From Brachionus plicatilis (lineage: Eukaryota > Rotifera > Eurotatoria > Ploima > Brachionidae): DNA of 64,000 bases. The translations under genes were made by a program, and so were the position numbers. The stretch is from the NCBI GenBank assembly GCA_010279815.1, contig QEOQ01000344.1, forward strand, positions 912,948 through 976,947. The letters run 5' to 3'. The notes beneath the pieces are model-generated. The model was not told the origin of the DNA and made no database searches. It worked only from the letters and a program-made list of their open reading frames with translations. This document shows, one piece after another, positions 10,201 through 21,996 of this stretch (positions are counted from its first letter, which is position 1; each line of letters starts with the position of its first letter).

Positions 10201-13200
10201 TCCGTAAATATTGAATTAAACTTTAAAATTTTTTTCTAAGAAAAAAATCAAAAAAATCTTTCTAAACAAATGAAGGTAATTAATCATGGAATACAGCATT
10301 TTTTTTTAAAATTCAACATTATTTTGACTATAAAGGTAATTAATTCTAAATTTAACCTTAAATAAAATAAAATAAAACTTTTATCTCTAATATCCAGTTT
10401 TTTGAATCTTAAAAAAATAAAAATCTATGCGCGAACAGTTTTACTTTTTTCCAAAAAAATCCAAGAATTCGATGTTTTTTTTTCATCTAAAAACAAGATA
10501 TCACAGCGGAACTTGAATTTGTTTCATTTGAAATAGAGCAAATAAGTATCTTACTTTATATGAGCAAAATTTTATGATTTTTTTATTCTTTTATAGTAGA
10601 ATGTTAAAAAAAAGTGATTTGCTCTATTTAAAAAGCTTCAGACGAGATTAAAAAATATAATATAAAAAAAATTAAATTTTTTTTTTGTTCTTACCACAAA
10701 TCGTTATGTATTTGAACCAGCATTGAATTGGTGTATTCTTTGATGGTAGATTTTAGCTTAGCAATGTCAGTCTCGATCGGTAATTGCCTATTCTATTTAG
10801 GAAAACAATTTAAAAAATATTAATACTTTAAATGCTTTTGCTTTGCAAAGAGGAGGCACTAATCTGAAAAAAATTAAAAAAAAAACATATTTACATATTG
10901 TTGAGAGCTTGATTGATTCGAATTTAATGAGAGTTGAAGAATGGAACTGGAATATTTCGGATATGATTTTGTTAATTTATTCACCAATTCTCTCTCCAAA
11001 TCGATAACTAAATCGTCAAGTCTTTCAGTATAGCTCTCATTCAATTGTTTAAAGTATTTTTCGACCGAATTGGTGGTCAAATAAAAATTAGCTGATTCAT
11101 TTAAGTATTGCAGTACCTTAAGTTAAAAAAAGTATATTAAAAAATATTTCTGTCACTGTTCCATACTTCTTTAATAGAACCAGGCTGATTATTGATATCG
11201 ATTTGATTTTCACTGAGCGAGTCCGAGTCGGTCTCGTTTTCGCTTGATTTCTTCTTTAATTTTAAAAATTAGAAAGAAAATTAGCTTTTAATGATGATGG
11301 TTTACAATTTGGCCCGGGGACTGCTGTGGCAAAAGAGACGATGTGGAGCTGGATGAGTGAGAACCAAGGGATACATTCAACAGATGATTTGTATTCAGCG
11401 ATGCTGACTCATTTATGAGCTTCATTTTGCTCTTGAACAACTGATTCAAGTCGCATTTTTGTTCCGATTTTAGCAGACTTCGCTGCGATAAGGTATCTGT
11501 CATCTTTACAAAAAAATCATTAAATTTTCACCTCCAATAATTTAAATGAGACATAATTTATTTAAAATTTTATGGAAAAAAAAAGATGATCTTAAAAAAA
11601 GTATTAATCAAAATTTTAAAATTTTTTATTATAATTTTAACATTGAGAAAATTAATTTTTTCGAAAAGTTTACCATTGAAACTAAGCAGGAGATTGATGT
11701 CTCCTAATATTTATTTTTTGACTAAATTAAAAGTTTATTTGACAACTTATTGAATGCTTAAGGTGTATTGAAAATGACATTAGTCAGCTTGTGACCTAGA
11801 GGATTAGTTTTGGCACTCATGCCAGTCTGCACTCTATCGCTTCTTAATCAAACTAGATTAGGCCTCTAGATAATCTCTAATTTTGACATTAAAAAATTTA
11901 GTCATTTTTTTTTATTTAAAATGAATTTTGAGTCATGTTTCGAAGAAAAAAAACATAATTTTTCCAACAAGTGGATGTAAATTATAATAAAAACTGTTTT
12001 TTACTTTGTTATTTTGTTCTTAATTTAAAAAAAAAAGCCTAGAAAAAAAACGTTTTAATTGAAGCTGTATTTTTAGGCTTTGTTAAAATTAAATTAAAAA
12101 TTTTTAATTCCACAGTTTACCTTCGCAGGATCAATAAAGATATCTTGTTGCGTAACTTGAGCCCTAGCGAAAACTTGAGAAATTGTTAGAAAATATTTTT
12201 ATTTTTTCAGGCTTAATTTCATTGAAACAAAAACAGCACTTGGAATATAGGTATTGGTCTAAATGAGTGATTATGCTTGAGACAGGTATAAATGGTGATG
12301 GACGGGTGAGTGAAAATTTAGAAAAAATTGTAGATAAAAATGAAATATAACCTGTTTGACAATATCGACCACCTTATCTGGCGATTTTTGATACAAAATA
12401 CAAATATCATTTATTGGCATTTGAATTGTTTTGAGAGTAAAATTTCTTAATTAAACGAAAAATATTAATCATAAATTTTTGCTATGAACTTATTTAGATT
12501 TTACCTCTTTAACGAGTCTTGGATTCGTTGATATGACGCTAGACTCATATTTGATCGGTCGAATATCAACGTTTCTAGTGATCGATTGACTTGCAGTGAC
12601 TTGGAAAGTAAATTGATACCAAAGTCACCCAAGTCGTTGCCAGAAATGTCCAACAATTTAAGTTTTTTGAACTCGCCCATTTCGCTAATTAAGTCGTTTA
12701 GGCCAGATTTCAGCCGGCAGTCTATAAGCCAAAGCTGTTCTAAGCCATGACTCTGGGATACCAACCACTTAATTAATGAATGCATCACGCGACCAACAAT
12801 TCTTATAATTTTTAAATTACTTTTTAAAAATAAAATTAAATTTTTTAATTTACTTTGATTTTGAATATTGAAAGTTTCGGCTCAGTGAAAGACTTCTGAT
12901 GTTTGTATGATGCATGTGAGATATTAATAAATCTGTGTCTGAATCAAGGTCTAAAAAATTGAATTTGATTAAATTTTTTTAAATTATTTTTTTTTCTAAT
13001 TTTACTATTATCACTTAAGTCTACACTTTTAATCACGAAATTTTGACTAAATTCGTATAAAAAGATCCGTATATTTGGGCCAAGATCGTTCGAGGCCAAG
13101 TTCAAATGAAGTCCATTCAAATTTTGGTTGTGTTTCAAACTTGACAAAATTATTCTTGAAATAGAAAAAATTTTTTTAAATTTTTGTTCACAATTTTTTT

Positions 13201-16123
13201 TTTCAAAAATAAAATTTTGAATTAAATTTAAGTCAAATTTATTACTATTTATATATAGGATTAATTAAATAAAAAAATTCAAGTTATTTAAGTCTAAAAA
13301 GCATCATTTAAAATTAAGAATTCTTTGAGTATTTTCATTTAATTTTTTTGATTAACTTTATAGTTTTGCAAATTTACTGACCAGAATTTTTAATTTAGTA
13401 TTCTTATAGGATTTTTATTTTAAATCTTTCAAAATAAAAATTTAATTTTTTTGTCACTTTTCATTTATTTTTTAGCCTGGTACTTATGCTTCTTTTCAAT
13501 ATCAAATTTTTTTTTATTTTATTATTTATTGTTAATCATTTAATTTTAATAGCTGAAAGATAAAATCAAATAATAGTTTAAAGGTATCATACAGAAAAGG
13601 AGAAAAAATTCTACCAAACGAAACAAGATTACAAATTCAATATTTGACAAATATAGAAAATAGGCAAAAAATAGTAAGAAGTAATCATAAAGGTAAAAAT
13701 GTAGAATTAAGTACCTGTTCCTTTTCTTATTTCAATCTTTTCTTAATTTTCTTCTTTTGTTTAGCTTTACTTAATTTTCTATAATTTTTTTAAAGTTATG
13801 ATTTTTTTTATTTATATTTTTAAATAAATGGAGCTCAACAAATATGTAATAAAATATGGAAAATATGAATTAAAAAATTAAATAAACTTTGCGATAAAAT
13901 GATGATTTATTCGATAGCTAAAAACCAATAATGAACCATGAAGTTTTTAATTTGAATAGAAACAAAGACTTTTAATAGTCGAAGTGTCATTTTGGGAACG
14001 ATAAATGGCTTACTTTGCCATACACCATTCTAAAACTTCTACTAGTTTTTAAGTTTTTAATGCAAATTAAAGTTAACGATCAAATCTTCGTAATCATGAT
14101 TAAAATTTATTATTCAAAAATGTTTTAATTAATTTTCATTTATAAAATTTAATGCAGAGACATGTTTTAATATTAAGCTAATCATGTTTAACCATTAGCA
14201 AGTATAATTCATAATTTTGTAGTCATAAAAAATCAAGCTAATAATAAACTTCCGCATTAAATTTTTTAACTAAAAACCATTTAAAACTTTTTTTTAAAAA
14301 GCAATTTTTGATCACTATTTTGAACTTATGATCTTTAACTTAATTTTGTCAATTTTAAAGGATTTTTAAAAAGTTAATTGAAATTTTTGGCTAAAACTTA
14401 CTGGACTAATGATGCTGGTAGCTTACAGTTGGATAATTCTAGATGTGACAAAACTTTATTATTCAGCAAAAATTTAATTAAATTCTCGGTGTTGACCAAT
14501 TTATGGAAACTAGTATTATTGTTTAGAACCAGTTTTTTTAAACTTGTATCACAACCACCTTTTCCCAGACTGTTAAATAATCTTTCAATATCAATATCAG
14601 TACTGGTCAAATTTAACTCGACTAGTTGATTTGGCTCGGACAAATATTTGAAAAAATCAATCGGCTCATCCTTAAGATTATTGAATGACAAATCCAATGT
14701 ATTGAGTAAATATAAATTAATGGTAGAGAATAAAATGTTGATGCTTTTAGAGGAAATTGAACATTTGGACAAATGAATTCCGATCAGGTTCGAATGAGTC
14801 GAACTGGTCTCGTGATTTTTGAACAAATTTATAAATTGTACCAGGCCTCGATCTTCGATTGAGTTGCGTGAAAAATTAATTGATCTTAAATTGGTGATTG
14901 TGTTCGAAATTGGTAAAAGCTGACTGAATTGTTTAGCTTTTATTTGAGAAAAATAGTTTTGAAGTTTGTTGAAAAACTCCGCTTTTATATTTGATTGAAC
15001 GAGAGTTAACCTTTTGAAATTACAGGTCGGCAGAACCAAAACTTTTATTAATTCTTCTTGCATTTCGTTTGACTTAAAAAAAAAATAATAGAAAAAAAAA
15101 TAAAAAATAAAATTTATTTAATTCTACTAGTTTAACTCCCTCTGAATGAAAAGACTCGAACCATTTGTTGTGTCTTAGTGCCCAAATTAAAGGATAAAAA
15201 TCCCTTTAAAAATAAAAATTACTTCAATACGATAAAATTTTAATTTATTTATTTTACTTTATGCTAACATAGTCAAAATCATTTAGAGAAAACTCGGTTA
15301 ACGAGTTCTTTCCGTAAATAACATTCACATCCCACACCACTTCTTGGTAAAAGCATACTGAATTATAATCACAGCAAACTGTGTATGCTTTTGAATACGA
15401 ATCACATAGATTTAGTTTTTTCCGTAAGTATTTCGACTCATTTATGTCTTTGTAAATTGTGCTGAGTCTTTTTTCCGGTTGAATGTTCACTGTTTCAATT
15501 AAATCTCTTTGAAAATAAAAAAAATAATAAATAAACTTTTTTTTTCCAAATATTTTATTATATTACCTTATTGTTACTGATGGAAAAATGTCAAACAAAT
15601 TATTGCAATAATGATGCAAAACTTCGTCTATTTCATTAGATTCAGCATCATCGGAATTTTCAAGCGAATGAAGCCTAAATTCTTTTTCATTTGTAAAGAA
15701 GGTAACCTAGATAAATTTTATAATAAATTAAAATTTTAATTTTTTTATTTACTAACTTGATTTGGTGAGAGACTTTCAATTTTTTTGACATCAAAAAAAT
15801 GGAACATTGTCTCTACTTTGTTTGGTTTGTTGTTTTTAGATATGGCTATTAAGAATATTCGGTAATCGCACAAACACTTTAATTTAAGATAAAAAAATAA
15901 TAAAAAATTTCTTCAATTTATTTTCTCTTTACCAAAATCCGAGTCTCGAATTTTTCCGTTTTGGTCAGCTCGAGCCGGACCAACTTTCTGAGCGCTCGTC
16001 TTGACTCCCGACCAAGAACATCATTAATTGCTATTTTGTTTAAATTTATCATTTTTTTGTTCCAAAAACTATAAAGCGTTTCTTCTTACCTTGAATAATT
16101 TCCTCCTCGTCCAAATTAATCAT
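7246..16123 (-). CDS. CARMIL: CARMIL (LRRC16-family) capping-protein regulator, multi-exon
   Basis: CARMIL proteins bind actin capping protein at membranes and regulate its uncapping. Exons read on the minus strand in canonical domain order. The start is MINLDEEEIIQ at 16123. The PH-like domain covers exons about 16037-15941, 15876-15765, 15713-15567 and 15507-15254 (motif QEVVWDVNVIY). A leucine-rich-repeat solenoid follows (about 15210-15129, 15073-14401, 13160-12840, 12800-12506). Then comes a helical region (12447-10696, with a block near 12400 reading MPINDICILYQKSPDK). The long last exon (8742-7246) is Ser/Pro-rich and holds the capping-protein-interaction motif LQHINKSRPKRTNIKKP, which fits LxHxTxxRPK(x)6P except Asn for Thr. 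A PLPPIPPHKPPRP proline stretch and a TNTNTN repeat lie near the C-terminus. Some small helical-region exons are approximate. Confidence 0.9.
8743..10695 (-). other. Large CARMIL intron (about 2 kb)
   Basis: This intron separates the helical-domain exon (ending near 10696 with donor GTAAGAAC) from the last exon. No gene was recognised inside. Two copies of GGGGAGGAC near 9577 and 9634 stand out against the A/T background but show no further structure. Confidence 0.6.
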
Positions 16124-17810
16124 CGCATACTTTGTTTGTAAACTTGATTGTAAAAATAGCAAGTAATTTTAATTAAACCTTTGATGATTAACAAAATTTT
16201 AATTTAAAAAAATAAAAAATTATTTCTTCATAACTTAAAACAAAATTTCAATTTTATATCTAACTTGTCAAGATGAAATTTAATGAAAGTTTGAGGGGTG
16301 TTTAAAGCTAAATTATAAACGTACATGACTAAGATTTCAAATTGTGAAAATAAAAGTTAAGAATAGTTTATAAAATGTTTATTTTAAAAAGAAGTCCGTG
16401 GTGTTGTCGAAATAATTGGCGATTATTTTCCTAGAGAGTATTAGTAAATGAGAAATTCACGATTTGAGATTAACCAAAAGTTTTTTAGTCTCAAAAATTA
16501 ATTGAAAATGATCTTTGTTTCACTTAATTTAATCTTTTCACTAAAACACCTTGAGCGTTTTTGTCTAAATTTTGAGCAAGATAAAAATCACCTTTTTAGT
16601 TGAATTTTCTAACAATAATTATATTTAGAAAATATTTTTTAAATATTTGACTTTCTTTTTAATTTTAAAATTAATTTCAAAGTTATATTCGAATTTAACA
16701 TTTATGCAGAGTTTTTCTTGATAAAACTGCCTTGACAATTTTTTATTGTCATTTTTCTCTGATTAATCATCAGAATCAAATAAGGTAAGGCTGTCTATCA
16801 ACAAATAAAATATTATAATAACTAAAATAATTATCAAAATAAATTATCTAAAAGTCATTAAAGAGAAAGTCTAGTATTTATGGTATCTTAGAATTTTATT
16901 ACAAAATTATCTCTATTGCTTCGATGAAAAAATTTCTCTTGTGCTATTTTTTGGAGAAAATTCTATTTTTTTAAACTGAATTTAAAGTTCATTTATATAA
17001 TTCGGTCAGCTCAAATTTGCAAATTTTTTATAGCTAAAACAAGTTTAATTAAAAAAAACATTACCTTAGAATGAGATATGTCTTATTTAATGATAAATAC
17101 AGAACAGAATGAAATTTAAATCTAGCCGTTTGAAAATTTAAATATTAGAAGATCCAAAAATATAATAAATTAAAATTTTAAATTATAAAAAAATATTATA
17201 AAATTTTCCCAATAAGGGTATGTTTTAATTTGAGCATAAATATTTACTGACTATTTTTATTTAAACAATAATCATAACAAATATTATTCTAACTAGATAA
17301 AACACACATTTTATCAGAATTTTTTTAAACAAATTTCTCAAAATTAAATTGATTTAAAATAAGACGAAAAAAATTAATTTTATTTTTATGCACATGCTTT
17401 TTTCATCTAATTATTTAATAAAATAAAAGCAAGAAAATAATTATATTGTAACAATTTTTTAATTAAAAAATTTCAAATGTGAAAATTGTCTTTTATTTTT
17501 CAGCAATAACTTATTTTTTTTTGAATAATTTTTTTATCATTAATCATTGTGGTAAACAATTAAATAAAGTGAAGTTTTGTTTATATTTTAAATTAATGAA
17601 AATCATAAAAAAGAAATAAAAGTTGACTTAAAATTTATTTGAAAAAATCAAAAAGGTGAACCAAATACAAAACGAATTCATTTTTTTATCAAAATAACTT
17701 TAAATTTAAAATAGTTTATTTTTAAATAGAAAATAGTCATAATGAGGTTGAAAAATTACAACCAAAAACAAAATGATAAAAAAAGCTAAATACTAAAAAC
17801 TTGATTCACA
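16124..17810. other. Intergenic, no feature recognised
   Basis: This is A/T-rich sequence between the CARMIL start (minus, 16123) and the 3' end of BCKDHA copy A (minus, 17811). No conserved frame, RNA gene or inverted repeat was found. It may include the CARMIL promoter. Confidence 0.6.
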
Positions 17811-19436
17811 TTACATTTTTTCAAATGTGTCTAATGGATAATGCTCTTTATTTTGTTTAAGATGATCCAAAAATTCATTCTGTTGCTTCAATAGTGATTG
17901 TGATGGTCTATCAAATACATCCAAAAACATTTCAGTTGGTTTCATATTTTTGGTACGCTCCGATTTAGTAATAGATTCCATTATCTTAAAAATAAATTCT
18001 CATTTCTTATAAAAAAATTTTTTTTTTTTTACCATTTTTCGGTGCTCTTCAGTCAATTCTTCTTCAATTTTTTCATTTAAAATACCTTTTCTGAATAAAT
18101 AATTCCTGAATCGGTTCATTGGATTATCTCCTTTTTCCCAAAGATTAATTTCATCTACCGATCTATATGCAGTACTGTCATCCGATGTGCTGTGATGACC
18201 AAGACGGTAGGTCATGGCTTCGATTAGTACAGGTCTGGATTCTTTGATAGCAATTTGCCTGGCCGCTCTTGTAGCATTATAAACAGCGAATAAATCATTT
18301 CCATCAACTCTAATGGTGACTATTCCATAAGCTGGACCTCTTGCTGCAATACCATCTCCTCTGTACTGCTCTTTAACCGGAGTGGAAATAGCATAGCCAT
18401 TATTTCGGCAAAAAAATATCAAGGGCACATCGAATACCGAGGCAAAATTCATAGCTGCATGTGCATCACCCTCACTGGCAGCACCTTCGCCAAAATAGGT
18501 AATAACACATAAGCCATTTTGTTTCCTTTTATAAGCATATGCTAAAATGAACCTAATTAAATTCTATTCTAATTAAAAAATATTTTTGCTTTTTACCAGA
18601 TCCCACTGCTTGCGGTATCTGTGTTGCCAATGGACTAGAAATGGTTACAAAATTAAATTCTTTAGAACCATAATGCTTTGCATAAATAATTAATAAAAAG
18701 TTTATTTTTTTGTCAGTCTTTTAATTATTTTACCACCGGCATCTGTTTTCCTTTGCAGCTTGAATTTGAATTTCCATAGATTTGGTCGCAAAATTGTTGA
18801 ATTGTAAATCCTCGATACATGAGAACGCCTTTTTTTTTAATTTTAAATATTATTTAAAAAATCTAAAAAAAATTATTTATTTACCAGATTCTCGATATTG
18901 AGCTGTTTAAAAATCAAATTAATTTTTAATTAGAAAAAAAAATCTTAAAAGTAATTACCATAAATTAAATCTTGAGAGTCCAAAGCGGCAGCTGAACCAA
19001 TTTGAGCTGCTGTTTCACCGTGATTTTGCATGTAAAATGAGATTCTTCCTTGACGCTGAGCTTCGTACATTATGATATCAAATTTTGCCAATAGATTCAT
19101 ATAAGTGTACACATTGAGCAAAGTTTTATGGTCGAACTGAGGCTCATGTGATGGGTCTATTATGTTTCCTTTGCGGTTCATAACACGGTAACATTGTATT
19201 TGGGAATTGTTTTCAGGGTAAATGAACTGAAGTTCGGTTGAAAATTCGCCTTTATATCCAGGAAAGGATGCTTTATCACTAATGCTTGTAGCTGAAGTCA
19301 AATTGCGACGAAAAAGACTCTAGTCAAAAAGTTATTTTAGAAAATTTATTTTTCCTATTTGGCTCATAAAATAATTTACTCTATAAAAACTTGTAGATTT
19401 TTTATTCCATAATTGAATTAATTTTAATGATGCCAT
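17811..19436 (-). CDS. BCKDHA: 2-oxoisovalerate dehydrogenase subunit alpha, copy A (BCKDH E1-alpha)
   Basis: This is the mitochondrial matrix ThDP enzyme that decarboxylates branched-chain 2-oxo acids as part of the BCKDH complex. Seven exons give consistent phases: 19436-19380, 19319-18959, 18902-18885 (an 18-nt microexon encoding QYRES), 18828-18734, 18675-18597, 18541-18033 and 17984-17811, for about 430 residues. The first 19 residues ([19 protein letters not shown]) look like a mitochondrial presequence. [12 protein letters not shown], the ThDP/Mg motif [16 protein letters not shown], the RNNGYAIST loop and the phosphorylation loop [11 protein letters not shown] are all intact. The C-terminus is more diverged than in copy B and lacks its GWW segment. 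The start lies 159 bp downstream of WRAP73 on the same strand. Confidence 0.93.
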
Positions 19437-19595
19437 TATCTAAACTTTATTATATTTTGTTCAAGAAATTTATTTTTTAAATTGTACAGCTGGTCAAAAC
19501 TGAACAACTAACAAAAAAATAGTTTTTAAAAAGAAATTTTTTTATAAAATTTATTTAAAAAAAAAGAGGTAGAAATAAACTAACTAAAAGAAAAG

Positions 19596-21996
19596 CTATT
19601 CTAAATTTTCACTAGAGCTGTTCGGATTGTCCGACCCATTTTTTGACACATCTGTTTCGCTTTGTATATAAGTAACACAAAAGTGGTCTTTGCCAATCAA
19701 GACAAGACTTTGACCATCTTTGTTCCACTTTAGACTCAATATAGAAAATGTAGCTTCACATGGTGTCTCTACAGATACACAGCCTTGTGGACTCCACATG
19801 TATATCTTGTTATTATTTGTACACAATGCCAGACGATTTTGTCTCGGATCCCAGCTGACACATTTAACAGCAATTGTTTGGATTAGAACATTGGTTAACT
19901 TAAATTTTTTCATATCCCAAATCCAAAGAATATTCGGCATCGAATCATTCCGAGTCAACATAAAACGATTGTCACAACTAAATTGTATGGAACTAATACC
20001 CATTTTGGGATTTGGCTTGTCCAAATCGGGCTTGATGGCAGCAATCTGTAAGTTGCCATTATAGACTTCATCTGAAAACAAAAAAATTAAAAACAACTTT
20101 AATTTAATAATTTAATATTCACATTTGCTAGGGGTGCTGTAAATGGACAAGATTTCATTTTCATTTATCATATTTGACTCATTTAAAATAGAAGTTGACA
20201 AAATGTCTTTTTTATTTCTAATACTGCCATCATTTTCTTTAAAAATAATCTTAAGAAAATTTAAAATTAAGTAAAGAAAAAAAAAATTTTGACTAGTCAA
20301 TTTTATGATCAATTGGTCATATTTTGTATCCTAATACACTTATTTATTAATTATATTAACATACAAAATTTGGTATTGTGATTTTTCAAACAAATATTCC
20401 AAGAGAAAATTTAATTTTTAATAAAATTATAGATTTTGAATTATTTATTTTTCTTAAAATGTTAAAAAGGTAAAAAGGAAAATTTTGTTTACTTTCCAAT
20501 TTAAATGAAATTTTTTTTTATCAATTGATTATTTTGAATAAAATTATGTTATTGTAAAATTGCCAATAAAATTTTCTGAAATTATTTATTTACAATTACT
20601 TTTGGAATATTAAAAAATATTTAAAATTTTAAAATTGGCAAAAAAATTTCGATTAGAATAGGTCAAAATGACAAAATAAAGACATTTCCTTAAAAATTAA
20701 AATCAATATCTATTTTTTTGTTGTTTCACAGTGAAAATTCACAATACCTGAATTTTGTTTTTATTCTTAATTTTACCGACCTTTATCATATTTGTAAAAT
20801 TTAATAGAAAAAAAATTTTATCAAAACTCAAAAAATTAGACCGCAAATCAAGATATTCATAAAGTGTTTTTTTGACGATAAAATTTACCTACAAAAAAAA
20901 GTCAGTTAAATAACATAACCAGTGGTTCACAAAATTGACTAAGTCCAAGTATCTTTTGGCTTACCAAATCTCTGGAATTAATTTTAGTCGGATGTTCAAA
21001 TTCCATGATGAGTTTAAAAGTTATGTAATTCAACAGTCTGACTTTAGAGTCATAGCTACCAATGCACAAAAGCTGGCCATTCGGCGACCAGCAAACAGTC
21101 TTGACACCCAACGACCATTTATATGGTTGAAATGTGTTCATACAAAGTCCATCAGTGTTGTAAATCAAAACTTTATACTAAAAAAAATATTTTTATTAAA
21201 TAAATTAAAATTTTAACTTATTTTAAATAAATTTATTTTTTTTAATTACTTCTAGAGGAGATTCCCACACAGCAAAAACGTTTCCATTCGGAGACCAGCA
21301 AATGCCTTCCAAATTGTCAGTCTCCACTTCAAAATGCTAAAAAAATTTAACCAATTTAAATTTAATCAATTCGAATTCTTACTTTAAGTAATTGCCAAGA
21401 ATCGCATGAAAAAATACTGCAATAGTCTTTGCAGTCGCGTCTCTCGGCTAAGAGCATGTATTTTCCATCATTGGTAAACTGGTAGCATTTAGGAATATTT
21501 TTAGGATACTTCATGTAGGACACACTTTTGTTCATTAGTGACCAGACGGTTATCCTTAGCTTAAAATTAATAAAATGTTTAAAAGAGAAAAATCTTGTTT
21601 AAAATAGTACATGAAAATCAGACGTGGTCAAAATGTGTCTTGAGTCCGGACTCCAATTAGCTTGCGCCAGACCAGCTGAGCCTTCGTCAATTTTGCATTT
21701 CCATTCCGGATTTTCCAGTGAAAAAACTTGTATGATGTTTCTTTTGTTCAGACAGCAGAGGACAAAGTCAGAATCTCTGGACCACTGAGCAAAATTAATG
21801 AAGAGACAATGGTATAATTTTAAAGGAATACTTCTATAAAATTAATTGTGTCAAGACATGTGTACATGTTGATAATTTCGAGACTGTTCAGGTCTCTGAT
21901 AATAAGTCTGAATTGGACCACATTTGCCAAGTACTTTCCGTTGGGAGAAAATTCACAAATTTGGTTAGACTGCTTGAACAGATCCGAAAAATTCAT
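19596..21996 (-). CDS. WRAP73: WRAP73-like WD-repeat protein (centrosomal/spindle)
   Basis: WRAP73 (WDR8) acts with SSX2IP at centrosomes and spindle poles and in ciliogenesis. The start is [20 protein letters not shown] at 21996, matching the conserved family N-terminus. Exons read downward: 21996-21832, about 21740-21612, 21558-21385, 21337-21252, 21180-20960, small exons near 20880-20830 and 20250-20115, and 20073-19596. Characteristic blocks include [67 protein letters not shown] and [11 protein letters not shown] followed by KDHFCVTYI. Order and length match the family throughout. The middle exons (20115-20880), in the variable linker between propellers, are least certain. Confidence 0.92.
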